Source: an uncultured Clostridia bacterium (GTDB taxonomy: Bacteria; Bacillota; Clostridia; Oscillospirales; Acutalibacteraceae). From it: a stretch of DNA of 64,000 bases. The notes beneath the pieces are model-generated. The model was not told where the DNA came from. It made no database searches and saw only the letters and a program-made list of their open reading frames with translations. This document shows positions 18,689-28,404 of this stretch, in pieces; position 1 is the stretch's first letter, and each line of letters opens with the position of its first letter. Location: NCBI GenBank assembly GCA_944380725.1, contig CALWIK010000002.1, positions 62,001-126,000 on the forward strand. Reading direction: 5' to 3'. A program made the translations under genes and the position numbers.

Positions 18689-18889
18689 ATGAAAAAATCA
18701 GAAAAAAGAAAAAATATTAAGAGAAATTCAAATTTAGATAATAGAAAAAATGTTAGCGACGATTCACTCGAACAAGTTTCCGGTGGCGTTTATCGTCCTG
18801 AGCTAAGATCTCTTGATTTTCATGAACATAGGCTGCCTCGTAGACCTGAGCACAGCGCCGGTATTCCTGGCCGTATAGAACCTAGATAA
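18689..18889 (+). CDS. Small peptide with double-glycine-type leader (orphan RiPP/bacteriocin precursor candidate)
   Basis: The 66-residue peptide starts at the ATG at 18689, nine bases after AAAGGA; the ATG at 18680 lies on top of the ribosome site. The first half is highly basic and Asn-rich and ends in SDDSLEQVSGG (residues 23-33), which looks like the leader end cut by C39 peptidase-ABC exporters (L..VSGG). The 33-residue remainder is rich in Pro, Arg, His and Glu, with no Cys, Ser/Thr cluster or hydrophobic segment (HEHRLPRRPEH, PGRIEP). No transporter, modification enzyme or immunity gene is next to it. It could be a secreted signal or bacteriocin processed elsewhere. I do not recognise a known family. 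The promoter and terminator make a real gene likely. Confidence 0.7.
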   Translation: MKKSEKRKNIKRNSNLDNRKNVSDDSLEQVSGGVYRPELRSLDFHEHRLPRRPEHSAGIPGRIEPR

Positions 18890-18914
18890 ATTTATATTTT
18901 TTAAGTTTAATTAT

Positions 18915-18940
18915 AAAATCCGCCATATTGGCGGATTTTT
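18915..18940. terminator. Bidirectional terminator
   Basis: AAAATCCGCC (18915-18924), loop ATATT, GGCGGATTTT (18930-18939), with T-tails in both directions. It serves the small peptide gene on + and the end of the prkC cluster on -. Confidence 0.9.
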
Positions 18941-18945
18941 GCTGT

Positions 18946-21033
18946 TTATCTCGTGTTAACTTTTGGCTTCGTCTCTGTTAAACTATATTTTGTGTTTTTT
19001 GTAGCTCTTCGATTTTCTACAATTCTATTTTTTGATTTTTCAGCATTTTTGATACTGGTATCTGATGCCGAAGTGTCATTAAAATTATATTTTTCAGTCA
19101 GATTAACCGTTTCATTATTAAAGTTAACTTCATAAACCCTATATTTTTGGTTATCTAGATTAACTATCACAGTTTTAGATTCACTAGTTCCTTTAATAAA
19201 GAAATAATAATTAGAATTATACGCTGGAATTATAGTTTTTGAATTACTTGGATCCATAACACCATTTATATAAACTTTCATACTCAATTCTCTATTTACT
19301 TCAGCCGGAAGATCTACATTAATTTTTAAAGACTTTTCTTTTGCTTCTCCAGAACTAACCGTCAAAATAACTGCAGTACCTTCACTTACTTCTACTCCTG
19401 GTAGCGGATCCGTTGATAATACTATGTCTTTTGCCTTTGAGCTATTTTCTTTAACAACATTTTCCGAAACTTTAAGGCCTTTTTCAGCTAGTTCTCTTGT
19501 GGCTTCGTTAAACGTTTTATTTATCACATCCGGCACAGCAACTTTTTTCTCTGCAGGTCCTTTGCTTACCAAAATTCTAACCATACTGTTTACAACAACT
19601 TCTGTTCCTTCCTTTGGATCTGTACCTTTTACAATTCCCTCTGCTGTTTCGTTATCTTCCACCGTTAGAACTTCATAAACTAATCCCGCTTCTTTAATTT
19701 TTGCTTTTGCAAGGTCCAGTGTAGAGCCTCTAACAACCGGGATTGACACTAAAGTTCCTGAACTATTTACTGTTAAAGTTATTTTAGAATTCTCTTTTAT
19801 TTTTTTTGCTCCAGCTTTTGGATCCTGATCTATAATTACACCTTCTGGTTTATTAGCATCGTATGCTTGCTCAATGTTCCACATAAACTTATATTTATCG
19901 TTATCAACAACGTCCGATACTTTCATTCCAATAAAATTTGGAACATCGACATCTTTATTGCCAAACCCAAACCATCCAGAGATTAACCCTAAACCCATAA
20001 CAACAAGAAAAATTATAAGTCCAATTCCAACTCCAATCAATATATTTATGGCTCTAGAACGCTTTCCTATTGAGTCTTGCTCCTCATTATAAGTATAGCC
20101 ATCCTCATATCCACCTCGAGCTTTAGTTCCTCTTATATTATTTATAGCTTCTAAATATTTGGTTGGTGCATCATCATTAAAGTATTTATATTCAAACCTA
20201 ATGCTGGGGTTTTTTCTAAATATCTCTATAGCTTCCAACATCTCACTTGCAGAAGCATATCGACACACAGGGTCTTTTTTCATTGCCTTTAATGTAATCT
20301 CTTCTAATCCTTCAGGAATGTCTGGATCAATCTCTCTTAGTTTTTTAGGTTCCGACTGCATCTGCATTATTGCCACAGACACTGCATTATCTGCATCAAA
20401 AGGCAAAATACCAGTTAACATCTCATAAAGCATAACCCCAACAGAATAAATGTCGGACTTTTCATTAGTTACTTCTCCACGTGCCTGCTCTGGAGAAATA
20501 TAGTGTACAGACCCAATCGCTTTTTCCGTCATAGTCCTAGTTTCATTTTTGCAAAACCTTGCAATTCCAAAATCGGTTACCTTAATTGTTCCATCTTTTA
20601 AAAGCATAATATTTTGTGGTTTTATATCTCTATGAACTATACCTTTTTCATGCGCATGCTCTAAAGCTTTTAAAATCTGAATTGTAAAATATACAGCATC
20701 TCGCCAATTAATTTTATGCTTTTTATCAATATATTCTTTCAGAGTTATTCCATCTATATATTCCATAACAATATACTGAATTCTATCTCCAAAGCTCACA
20801 TCATAAACCTTAACTATATTTTGTTGCGATAAAACAGCAATTGCTCTTGATTCATTTTTAAATCTTCTTATAAAATCCTTATTACCTAAAAATTCATCTT
20901 TTAAAATCTTTAGGGCAACTGTCCGGTCATCGATTATGTCGTATGCCTTATAAACTCTTGCCATACCTCCGCAGCCAATCAACTCATTTATTTCATATCG
21001 GCTATCCAGCCTTTTGCCTACATATTTATCCAT
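18946..21033 (-). CDS. prkC: PASTA-domain Ser/Thr protein kinase PrkC
   Basis: PrkC senses muropeptides or lipid II through external PASTA domains and phosphorylates translation, cell-wall and germination targets. The 695-residue protein has a Hanks-type kinase domain (residues about 10-270) with glycine loop GCGGMARVY, HRDIKPQNIM, TDFGIARF and SPEQARGE. One transmembrane segment follows near residue 335, then three PASTA repeats (about 360-560) and a basic C-terminal tail with a beta-rich region. Start chosen at the ATG 21033, six bases from GAGGTGA; a start at 21042 would lie on the ribosome site. It is the last gene of the cluster and stands next to its phosphatase PrpC, the usual pair. 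Confidence 0.95.
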   Translation of the reverse strand: MDKYVGKRLDSRYEINELIGCGGMARVYKAYDIIDDRTVALKILKDEFLGNKDFIRRFKNESRAIAVLSQQNIVKVYDVSFGDRIQYIVMEYIDGITLKEYIDKKHKINWRDAVYFTIQILKALEHAHEKGIVHRDIKPQNIMLLKDGTIKVTDFGIARFCKNETRTMTEKAIGSVHYISPEQARGEVTNEKSDIYSVGVMLYEMLTGILPFDADNAVSVAIMQMQSEPKKLREIDPDIPEGLEEITLKAMKKDPVCRYASASEMLEAIEIFRKNPSIRFEYKYFNDDAPTKYLEAINNIRGTKARGGYEDGYTYNEEQDSIGKRSRAINILIGVGIGLIIFLVVMGLGLISGWFGFGNKDVDVPNFIGMKVSDVVDNDKYKFMWNIEQAYDANKPEGVIIDQDPKAGAKKIKENSKITLTVNSSGTLVSIPVVRGSTLDLAKAKIKEAGLVYEVLTVEDNETAEGIVKGTDPKEGTEVVVNSMVRILVSKGPAEKKVAVPDVINKTFNEATRELAEKGLKVSENVVKENSSKAKDIVLSTDPLPGVEVSEGTAVILTVSSGEAKEKSLKINVDLPAEVNRELSMKVYINGVMDPSNSKTIIPAYNSNYYFFIKGTSESKTVIVNLDNQKYRVYEVNFNNETVNLTEKYNFNDTSASDTSIKNAEKSKNRIVENRRATKNTKYSLTETKPKVNTR

Positions 21034-21057
21034 AAAAATCACCTCTTTAAAAAGACT

Positions 21058-21786
21058 CTATTCGCTCAATATAACAACCGTAATATTGTCACTGCCACCA
21101 CGTTCATTTGCTATTGAAATAAATTCATCTAGCAAATCGTTATCTTTTTTGCGTTTAGAGCACTCTAAAATCTCTTCACAATCCAAATAATTGGTAAGCC
21201 CATCTGTGCAGATAATAATTTTATCCTCAAACTTTCTATTTTCCGTCGAATAATCTATGTTAACGTCCTTGCTAAGTCCAAGAGCTCGAGTAATAACATT
21301 TCTATTTGGATGATTTTCAGCTTCTTCTTGAGTAATTTCTCCCTCATCTAGCATTTCTTGTACAATAGAATGATCGCTCGTAAGTTGCTTTATTTTATCA
21401 TTGCTTAACAGGTAGGCTCTGCTATCGCCAACATGTGCCACGTGAATTTTTCCTTTAAAAACAGCTACCAAAACTACTGTTGTTCCCATACCTTTTAAAT
21501 TAGTTTCCGTTTGAGACTTTGCAAAAATCTCAGAATTTGCTTCTTCAATTGATTTTTTTAATATATTTTCTATTTCATTCTCAGTAATATTGGATAAAAA
21601 ATTTTTAGTTAAAAATTTCCGAATGTTTTTCACAGCCAAACTACTTGCGATATCTCCTCCATTAACCCCACCCATTCCATCACAAACAACTGCCCATAAT
21701 ATATTTTCATTTATCTTTTTATAATCATAGCAATCTTGGTTTGAATCTCGTTTTAGACCTATATCACTTTTAGCAAATATTTGCAT
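21058..21786 (-). CDS. prpC: PP2C-type protein phosphatase PrpC (Stp)
   Basis: The 242-residue PP2C phosphatase removes phosphates placed by PrkC. Motifs: DIGLKRDSNQD at the N-terminus, AVVCDGMGGVNGGDIAS with metal-binding aspartates, VAHVGDSRAYL, and SDNITVVIL at the end. I start it at ATG 21786, eight bases from AAGGAG. Upstream extension only runs through rlmN. It overlaps the 3' end of rlmN by 17 bases and ends 24 bases before prkC, so the three are translationally linked. Confidence 0.95.
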   Translation of the reverse strand: MQIFAKSDIGLKRDSNQDCYDYKKINENILWAVVCDGMGGVNGGDIASSLAVKNIRKFLTKNFLSNITENEIENILKKSIEEANSEIFAKSQTETNLKGMGTTVVLVAVFKGKIHVAHVGDSRAYLLSNDKIKQLTSDHSIVQEMLDEGEITQEEAENHPNRNVITRALGLSKDVNIDYSTENRKFEDKIIICTDGLTNYLDCEEILECSKRKKDNDLLDEFISIANERGGSDNITVVILSE

Positions 21787-22837
21787 AGGAATCTCCTTCT
21801 TTTTTGATATTTTTTCTAAGTTGTCCGCACGAAGCATTAATATCCGCGCCCAAAGCTCTTCTTACAGTAGTATTTATTTTATATTTAGAAAGAATTTCAA
21901 TAAATTTTTCAATATGCTTTATATTGCTTTTTTTATAGTTACATCCACAAAAATCAATGTTATTAACCGGAATTAAATTAACATGGCATAACATTCCATA
22001 AAGCTTTTTAGCTAGTTCCTGTGCACAATCCATACTATCATTAACTCCAGAAATCATCGCATATTCAAAAGATATTCGTCGATTAGTATGTTCTATGTAA
22101 AATCGGCAAGCTTTTAACAACTCTTCTATATTAAATTTTTTGTTTATAGGCATTAAGCTATTTCTGATATCATCGTTTGGTGCATGCAAAGAAACCGATA
22201 ATGTAAGCTGAAAATTTTCTTTTGCCAAATCATACATTTTATCAACTATACCACAAGTAGAAAGCGAAATATGGCGCATTCCGACATTCAAATTATCTTC
22301 TGACGAGACCAACCTTAAAAATCTAACAACATTTTCATAGTTATCCAGAGGTTCTCCCATTCCCATCAAAACTATATTTGAAATTCTTATGTTATTATCT
22401 ATCTGAATTGCCTGGATTTGACTTAACATTTCTGATGCCATTAAATTTTTCTCAAAACCGCTCCTCCCAGTTGCGCAAAATTTACAGCCCATCTTACAGC
22501 CAACTTGAGTCGAAATGCACACTGTATGGCCATAATTATACTTCATCAAAACAGATTCAATAAATTTTCCATCATTTAATTTAAATAAATATTTTTTTGT
22601 TCCATCTTTAGAATTAAATACTCGTTCTATTTGTGTATTTGCAATATAATAATTTTCACTCAAATAGTTACGCAGTTCTTTTGGTATGTTTTTCATTTGA
22701 TTAAAGCTATTTACTCCTTTAACTAGCCACAAATAAATCTGTTTTGCTCTATAAGTTTGGTATCCCTCATCTGTTAAATTTTTAGTTAATTCCGGTTTAA
22801 ACATCGATTTTATATCCGTCAAACTCAATTTTACCAC
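21770..22837 (-). CDS. rlmN: 23S rRNA/tRNA (adenine-C2) methyltransferase RlmN
   Basis: RlmN is a radical SAM enzyme that methylates A2503 of 23S rRNA and A37 of some tRNAs at C2. The 355-residue protein has GCKMGCKFCATGRSGFEKNL with the CX3CX2C cluster site, ISNIVLMGMGEPLDNYENV, SLHAPNDDIRNSLMPINKKF and the C-terminal ADINASCGQLR, whose cysteine is the methylene carrier. The second catalytic cysteine (in the ISTQVGC region) is also present. It sits 14 bases after the Zn-peptidase gene and overlaps prpC. Confidence 0.96.
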   Translation of the reverse strand: MVKLSLTDIKSMFKPELTKNLTDEGYQTYRAKQIYLWLVKGVNSFNQMKNIPKELRNYLSENYYIANTQIERVFNSKDGTKKYLFKLNDGKFIESVLMKYNYGHTVCISTQVGCKMGCKFCATGRSGFEKNLMASEMLSQIQAIQIDNNIRISNIVLMGMGEPLDNYENVVRFLRLVSSEDNLNVGMRHISLSTCGIVDKMYDLAKENFQLTLSVSLHAPNDDIRNSLMPINKKFNIEELLKACRFYIEHTNRRISFEYAMISGVNDSMDCAQELAKKLYGMLCHVNLIPVNNIDFCGCNYKKSNIKHIEKFIEILSKYKINTTVRRALGADINASCGQLRKNIKKEGDSYANIC

Positions 22838-22851
22838 GTCACCTAATTTTT

Positions 22852-23559
22852 TTAGTCTCTTCCTCGTCTATTCCCAACAATAAAAAGAAGTCTAAGTAAA
22901 GACATTATTGCTGTAAAAGTGGCAGCTAAATAAGTCATTGCTGCAGCTTGCAATACTTTTTTAGCGCTATCGAGTTCCTCTCCATAAAGCATACCGCTCT
23001 GGCTTAAAGCCTCTATAGCTCTTTTGCTCGCATCAAATTCAACGGGCAAAGTTATAAGCTGAAAAAGCACCGCTAAACTGAACAGTATTATTCCAATATT
23101 TACAATAAAATCATATTGTACAGGTAATAGCAGACCAATAAAGATCAATGGAATAGATAAGGCTGATCCTATATTCGTAACTGGAACTAAAGCCTTTCTA
23201 AATTTAATAGGTGCATAGCCTTGAGCATACTGGACTGCATGCCCTGCTTCATGTGCTGCTACTCCAACTGCTGCAACCGATGTAGAAGAAAACACAGAAT
23301 CAGAAAGTCTTATTATATTCGTTTTTGGATCAAAATGGTCTGTTAAATTTCCAGAAATACGTTCGATGTTAACATTACTTACTCCATGTTGTCTTAAAAC
23401 CTCATATGCTGCATCTGCTCCAGTAATTCTTCCAGAATTATTTACTTTTGAATACTTCTCAAAAGTATTATTTACTTTAAATTGTGCCCAAAGCGAAATT
23501 ATTAACGCAGGTATCATAAACAAAAAGTATGTGTAATCAAAAAAATAAAAACCATACAT
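22852..23559 (-). CDS. Membrane zinc metallopeptidase, YugP family
   Basis: The 235-residue product has an N-terminal transmembrane segment, VAAHEAGHAVQYAQGYAP (the HEXXH zinc site) near the middle, and two to three further transmembrane segments including YLAATFTAIMSLLRLLFIVG at the end. This is the Zn_peptidase_2 family (B. subtilis YugP), whose substrate is unknown. I start it at ATG 23559, nine bases from AGGAGA. That ribosome site overlaps the end of fmt. The gene is a usual member of this cluster in Clostridia. Confidence 0.9.
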   Translation of the reverse strand: MYGFYFFDYTYFLFMIPALIISLWAQFKVNNTFEKYSKVNNSGRITGADAAYEVLRQHGVSNVNIERISGNLTDHFDPKTNIIRLSDSVFSSTSVAAVGVAAHEAGHAVQYAQGYAPIKFRKALVPVTNIGSALSIPLIFIGLLLPVQYDFIVNIGIILFSLAVLFQLITLPVEFDASKRAIEALSQSGMLYGEELDSAKKVLQAAAMTYLAATFTAIMSLLRLLFIVGNRRGRD

Positions 23560-23572
23560 AAAAAGCACTCTC

Positions 23573-24496
23573 CTAACCTAAAATTAATCCCATATTTATC
23601 TTATTTCCTCTAGAAAAATCTTCTGAACTCATTCTTTTTTTAGATTCTAACTGTAAATTTAAAATTTCTATAGCAGAATTATTTCCACATGCCACAACAA
23701 GTGGCTTAACACTTTTTACTTCACCTGGCCTGCCGCACATAGGTTCATATACTTTTGTTTTATATATTTTTAGCAGTTTCCCGTTAATATCTGTTCTAGC
23801 AACCGGACATGGATTTAATCCTCTAACCAAGTTATTTATTTTATCTGCCGAGTCTTTCCAATTAATCTTTGCAACTGATTTATCTAGCATTGGTGCATAC
23901 GAGGCATATTTATCAATCTGCCTTTCTCTTTTCACTTCACCAGACTTAATCACATTTAAAGTTTTAATTAAGAGTTTTGAGCCCATAGTACTTAGCCTAT
24001 CAAAAAGCTCTCCAGACGTTTCATCGACTCCAATTTTCGTTTCAGATTTTAAAATTATATCTCCAGTATCAAGACCTGCATCCATGTACATGGTAGTTAC
24101 TCCAGTAATATTTTCGCCATTTATGATTGCCCATTGTATTGGCGCAGCACCCCTATATTTGGGTAATAGTGACGCATGTACATTTACACAACCAAACGGA
24201 GGTATATTTAAAATTTCTTTCGGTAATATTTTACCATAAGCAACTACAACAATCAAATCTGGATTTAATTCTAATATTAATTTAATTGTGTCTATATCTT
24301 CTAAACTTTCCGGTTGAAAAACTTTTATACCATATTTTAAGGCTAGTTCTTTTATTGGTGGCGGTGCCAACATATAATTTCTTCCTTTTTTTTTATCGGG
24401 CTGAGTAAAAACGGCTACAACTTCATCATCAGATCTTATTAAGCTCTCAAGGCATGGTACAGCAAAATCTGGTGTACCCATAAATATAACTCTCAT
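23573..24496 (-). CDS. fmt: Methionyl-tRNA formyltransferase
   Basis: Fmt formylates initiator Met-tRNA with 10-formyl-tetrahydrofolate, needed for translation start. The 307-residue protein begins MRVIFMGTPDFAVPCLESL and has VVVAYGKILP, the signature NVHASLLPKYRGAAPIQWAI, and the C-terminal domain with WKDSADKINNLVRGLNP. ATG 24496 follows AGGTGA. Deformylase (def) lies just upstream in the same operon, so the gene pair that adds and removes the formyl group is together. About 110 bases lie between the two with no feature I can support. Confidence 0.96.
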   Translation of the reverse strand: MRVIFMGTPDFAVPCLESLIRSDDEVVAVFTQPDKKKGRNYMLAPPPIKELALKYGIKVFQPESLEDIDTIKLILELNPDLIVVVAYGKILPKEILNIPPFGCVNVHASLLPKYRGAAPIQWAIINGENITGVTTMYMDAGLDTGDIILKSETKIGVDETSGELFDRLSTMGSKLLIKTLNVIKSGEVKRERQIDKYASYAPMLDKSVAKINWKDSADKINNLVRGLNPCPVARTDINGKLLKIYKTKVYEPMCGRPGEVKSVKPLVVACGNNSAIEILNLQLESKKRMSSEDFSRGNKINMGLILG

Positions 24497-24608
24497 ATTT
24501 TCACCTACCAAAATAAAACTCACTGTTCATATTTTAAGTTAATTTTTTGATTTGCCAATGCCGACACAACATATATCAGCCTTGGCGGTGGTTGATTTTT
24601 TGTTTTAA

Positions 24609-25082
24609 CTATCTATCTATTTCTGCTCTTTCCAGCATACGAACAGTGCGGCTTTTAAATAAAATTCCAGATAAATGGTCAATTTCGTGGCAAAAAGCGC
24701 GTGCAAGGAGCCCTTCACCTTCATAAAAACATTCATTTCCTAATCTATCCATTGCTTTAATTTTAACATGCATCGGTCTTTTAGTGATGCCATATTCTCC
24801 GGGGCAAGACAAACACCCTTCAACTTCCTCCTGCACTCCATCAGATTTTATAATTTCAGGATTAATTAGCTCAAGAATATTTTTATCTTTATCCACCTGA
24901 ATAACAACAACATCTTTCAAAACTCCAACTTGTGGAGCAGCTAACCCCACACCATTATTTACATTCATAGTCTCAATCATATCTTCAATAAGTTGAGCTA
25001 ACCTATCGTCAAATTTTTCAACTTTTCTGCATTTTTTAGATAAAATAGGATCTCCCTCTAAAATTATATTTCTAATAGCCAT
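24609..25082 (-). CDS. def: Peptide deformylase
   Basis: Def removes the N-formyl group from new proteins, using Fe2+ or Zn2+. The 157-residue protein has the three family motifs: GVGLAAPQVG, EGCLSCPGEYG (metal-binding Cys) and FCHEIDHLSG (HEXXH). It is short-tailed, of the type found in Clostridia. The start is ATG 25082, preceded by AAGGATGA, and a longer reading would enter the priA end. It lies 22 bases after priA. Confidence 0.96.
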   Translation of the reverse strand: MAIRNIILEGDPILSKKCRKVEKFDDRLAQLIEDMIETMNVNNGVGLAAPQVGVLKDVVVIQVDKDKNILELINPEIIKSDGVQEEVEGCLSCPGEYGITKRPMHVKIKAMDRLGNECFYEGEGLLARAFCHEIDHLSGILFKSRTVRMLERAEIDR

Positions 25083-25104
25083 AATTATCATCCTTTTAAT
25101 AATT

Positions 25105-27564
25105 TTACAAAATTGTATCCGGATCAACATCTACCAAAATGCTTATTCCAGAAAATTTTTCATACTCGTTAAACCTAAAAAATGATTCTTTAATAATTTT
25201 TTTAAAAGTTTTTTCATCTTTAAATTTTATAATCATTCTATACCTAAACTTATTTTTAACTTTAAAAATCTGTGCTGGAGTTGGGCCTAAAATCCTTACT
25301 GCAAAGTGAGAATATTCATCTCTTATAACACCTGTCAAAATTTCAAAAAAACTAATTGCTGCATTTAAAGTCTTAATTTCTTTTTCTCCCACAAAACCTA
25401 TAACACAAAGTTTAACAAAAGGAGGATAAAGTAACACTCTTCTTAGCTTTATTTCATCATTATAAAAAGAATTATAATCTTGGTCCGACGCTAACTTTAT
25501 AATCGGATTTTCTGGAGTAAATGTTTGAATAATCGCATAACCTTTTTCATTAGCTCTACCAGATCTGCCAACAACTTGAGTAATTAATGAAAATGTTCGC
25601 TCGTAACTTCTAAAATCTCCATTATACAAAGACTGGTCTGCCGATAATACTCCCACTAGTGTAACATTAGGAAAGTTTAATCCCTTAGCAACCATCTGTG
25701 TTCCAAGCATAATATCGTATTCTTTATTTGCAAAACTTTTCAATTTTTTTTCATAAGAAAATTTTTGTGTCATAGAGTCTGAATCAATGCGTAAAATTCT
25801 TGCTTTTGGAAATTTCTCTTTTAATTCTTCTTCAATCTTTTGAGTTCCTCTCCCGATGTACTTTAAATTATGCCCACGGCAATCTGGGCATTCTCTTGTA
25901 TCACTCATAGAAAAGCCACAATAATGGCACATCAATTTTTTATTAACTGCATGGTATATAAGGGCCACGCTACAATTTGGACACATTATAACACTGCCAC
26001 AGTCCCTACAAGAAACCAAAGTATTATAACCCCTTCTGTTAAGCAGCAAAATAGACTGGTTGCCATCATTCAAATTCTTCAATAAATTTTTTTCAAGCAT
26101 CTTGCTAAATGCACTAAAATTACCCTTTTCCACCTCTTTATTCATATCCACAATAGATACTTCAGGTAGTTTTAATCCAGAATGTCGATTTTTTAAGGCA
26201 CTTATATAGTATTTATTATTTTTTGCCCAAAAGTAACTTTCTACCGAAGGTGTAGCCGAAGACAGTAGCAACAAACTTTTATTATAAGCACATCTAAACT
26301 TCGCAACCTCTCTTGCATGAAATCGCGGAGTAGCTTCAGACTTATAGCTTGATTCCTGTTCTTCATCCATAACAATGAGGCCAATATTTTCAAAAGGTGC
26401 AAACACAGCTGAGCGTGTTCCTACAACTACATTTATCAGTCCTTTTTTTACGCGCCTATATTCATCCAGCCTTTCCGGCTCTGACAAGCCACTATGAAAA
26501 ACCGCAACTCTATCTAAAAATCGCTGTTTAAATATAGCTACCATCTGTGGCGTCAAAGCTATTTCTGGCACCATTACAATTACATTTTTACCTTCTGATA
26601 CAACTCTTTCTACAAGCTTCATAAAAACAGATGTCTTTCCGCTACCAGTAACTCCATAAAGAAGTGCAACTTTATATTTTTTAGAATTATATAATTCTAA
26701 AATAGAATTATAAGCGGCATTCTGCTCTTCTGTTAAATTTATATTTTTGATCTCTCCATCAAAATTTACATTTCTATATGGATTTCTATAAATATTATCT
26801 TCAAAAGACTCTACAATATTTTTTTTTACTAAGTTTTCTACAACGCAAAGGCTAACTCCAGATAAATATAGAAGTTCCTTTAAAGATATCCCATTCTTAT
26901 TCTGCAATAAAATGTCAAATACTTTTTTTTGTTTTAATGTTAACTCCCCGTCATCAACATGAAAATTTTCACTTAGTCTTATCATCTTAATTTTAGCATC
27001 AAGGATTTTTCTTTTTTTTAATTCTTTTTTTTCAATTAAACCGTTGCTTTCTAAAATTTTCAAACAAGGTAAAATTTCTTTTCCAAATTCATCTATTAAT
27101 TTTTCTTTGTTAACCCAGGAACCAGCATTTTCTAAATACATAATCAAACTTTTTAATAAAACATCGCATTTAAGGCTTAACTTTTCTTTAAAGTCCCTAC
27201 AAAGTCTAAATTTCTCATATAATTTAAAATTCATTCCCGAAGGAATCATCAACTTAATTGCATCAAAAAAAGTACAAAAATATTTTTCTTTCATAAATAT
27301 AGCAAGTTTGAGCATTTCATCATTCAAAATTGGTTTATCATCAAGCAGTGAAAAAACAGGTTTTAACTTTTCGTATTCATAAGAATAACCTGTTTCTAAA
27401 ATAATTCCTTGTCGCTTTTTGTTGCCTTTGCCAAAAGGAACTAATACTCTACACCCCAAGAACACATTATCAATAATATCCTCAGCAATAGTATAATCAT
27501 ATAATTTATCTAATTGATAAACAATATTTTCAACAGCTACTTTTACAATAAATTTTTTAGCCAT
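25105..27564 (-). CDS. priA: Primosomal protein N' (replication restart helicase PriA)
   Basis: PriA reloads the replication machinery at stalled forks. The 819-residue protein carries an N-terminal DNA-binding domain, Walker A LLYGVTGSGKTSVF, VMDEEQESSYKSE (DEEQ box), LLSSATPS, and helicase motifs IV to VI (TQMVAKGLNFPNVTLVG, VVGRSGRANEKG). A zinc-binding region has four CXXC pairs (CRDCGSVIMCPNC, CHYCGF, CPDC). Complete and of family length. It follows rpoZ after 32 bases. Confidence 0.96.
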   Translation of the reverse strand: MAKKFIVKVAVENIVYQLDKLYDYTIAEDIIDNVFLGCRVLVPFGKGNKKRQGIILETGYSYEYEKLKPVFSLLDDKPILNDEMLKLAIFMKEKYFCTFFDAIKLMIPSGMNFKLYEKFRLCRDFKEKLSLKCDVLLKSLIMYLENAGSWVNKEKLIDEFGKEILPCLKILESNGLIEKKELKKRKILDAKIKMIRLSENFHVDDGELTLKQKKVFDILLQNKNGISLKELLYLSGVSLCVVENLVKKNIVESFEDNIYRNPYRNVNFDGEIKNINLTEEQNAAYNSILELYNSKKYKVALLYGVTGSGKTSVFMKLVERVVSEGKNVIVMVPEIALTPQMVAIFKQRFLDRVAVFHSGLSEPERLDEYRRVKKGLINVVVGTRSAVFAPFENIGLIVMDEEQESSYKSEATPRFHAREVAKFRCAYNKSLLLLSSATPSVESYFWAKNNKYYISALKNRHSGLKLPEVSIVDMNKEVEKGNFSAFSKMLEKNLLKNLNDGNQSILLLNRRGYNTLVSCRDCGSVIMCPNCSVALIYHAVNKKLMCHYCGFSMSDTRECPDCRGHNLKYIGRGTQKIEEELKEKFPKARILRIDSDSMTQKFSYEKKLKSFANKEYDIMLGTQMVAKGLNFPNVTLVGVLSADQSLYNGDFRSYERTFSLITQVVGRSGRANEKGYAIIQTFTPENPIIKLASDQDYNSFYNDEIKLRRVLLYPPFVKLCVIGFVGEKEIKTLNAAISFFEILTGVIRDEYSHFAVRILGPTPAQIFKVKNKFRYRMIIKFKDEKTFKKIIKESFFRFNEYEKFSGISILVDVDPDTIL

Positions 27565-27596
27565 ATAAATAGTTCCTCAAAAATCAAAAATTACGA

Positions 27597-27800
27597 TTAT
27601 CCATTAGTCTCTGGTTCAAATAACTCATACTTATGAGCTTTGAAGTCTTTTATTGCAAGGTTAACAGGCGTTTCAATCAAAATTTCACCTTTTTTCGCCG
27701 CTTCATTTGCAATTTCTCTTGCTCGTTTCGCAATCCCAATCACAAGAGAATACCTACTTTTTCTGCCTGCCAATATATCATCTATCGGTATTTTTTTCAT
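27597..27800 (-). CDS. rpoZ: RNA polymerase omega subunit
   Basis: The 67-residue protein contains [25 protein letters not shown] followed by PVNLAIKDFKAHKY, the normal omega sequence, which helps assemble and stabilise RNA polymerase. Its start overlaps the gmk 3' end by 23 bases. The order gmk-rpoZ is conserved across bacteria. Confidence 0.94.
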   Translation of the reverse strand: MKKIPIDDILAGRKSRYSLVIGIAKRAREIANEAAKKGEILIETPVNLAIKDFKAHKYELFEPETNG

Positions 27801-28404
27801 CATTTAGCACCTCATTAACAATATTTTTCATTCTGCACGGCTTAAATTTTTCTGCATTTATAATTGAGTTTATTGCTGCAGCGCATTCATCAATATTATC
27901 ATTTACAACAATGTAATCGTATTGCAAAGAAAATTTTATTTCTTCTATTGCTCTATTTAATCGTATTTTTAGATTTTTATAAGGTTCAGAACCTCTTTTT
28001 AATAACCTATTTTTTAATTCTTGCATTGTAGGCGGTAAAATAAAAATTCTTAGTGAGTCTGGGCATTTTTCTTTTATTTGCCGTGCTCCATCAATCTCTA
28101 TTTTTAAAATCACATTCTTGCCTTCAGATCTAAGCTTTTCAACAGAGTCTTTTAATGTTCCATAATAATTTTCACAATATTTTGTGTATTCAAGCAGCTT
28201 ACCTGCTGATATGTTTTTACAAAACTCCTCCTTCGAAATAAAAAAATAATCTATTCCGTTAATCTCACTAGGTCTAGGTGCCCTAGTCGTCGCAGAAATT
28301 AACCTTGTGATACTCCCATCATTACTAATAACTCGGTCAATAACTGTGTCCTTTCCCGCCCCAGAAGGGCCTGATAAAACAATCAATAACCCTTTATTTT
28401 TCAT
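27778..28404 (-). CDS. gmk: Guanylate kinase
   Basis: Gmk phosphorylates GMP to GDP. The 208-residue protein has [15 protein letters not shown] (P-loop), [29 protein letters not shown] and the lid region RLLKRG. Note the P-loop ends GKDT where GKST is usual; Asp at that place also occurs in other clostridial and related kinases and is not by itself a sign of inactivity. Start chosen at ATG 28404; it overlaps remA by 11 bases and rpoZ by 23 bases. Confidence 0.95.
   Translation of the reverse strand: MKNKGLLIVLSGPSGAGKDTVIDRVISNDGSITRLISATTRAPRPSEINGIDYFFISKEEFCKNISAGKLLEYTKYCENYYGTLKDSVEKLRSEGKNVILKIEIDGARQIKEKCPDSLRIFILPPTMQELKNRLLKRGSEPYKNLKIRLNRAIEEIKFSLQYDYIVVNDNIDECAAAINSIINAEKFKPCRMKNIVNEVLNDEKNTDR

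Noticed and set aside
24497-24608. Small RNA or regulatory hairpin between def and fmt
   Set aside because: Only imperfect pairing of CCAATGCC with GGCGG-like pieces is visible; not enough for a call.
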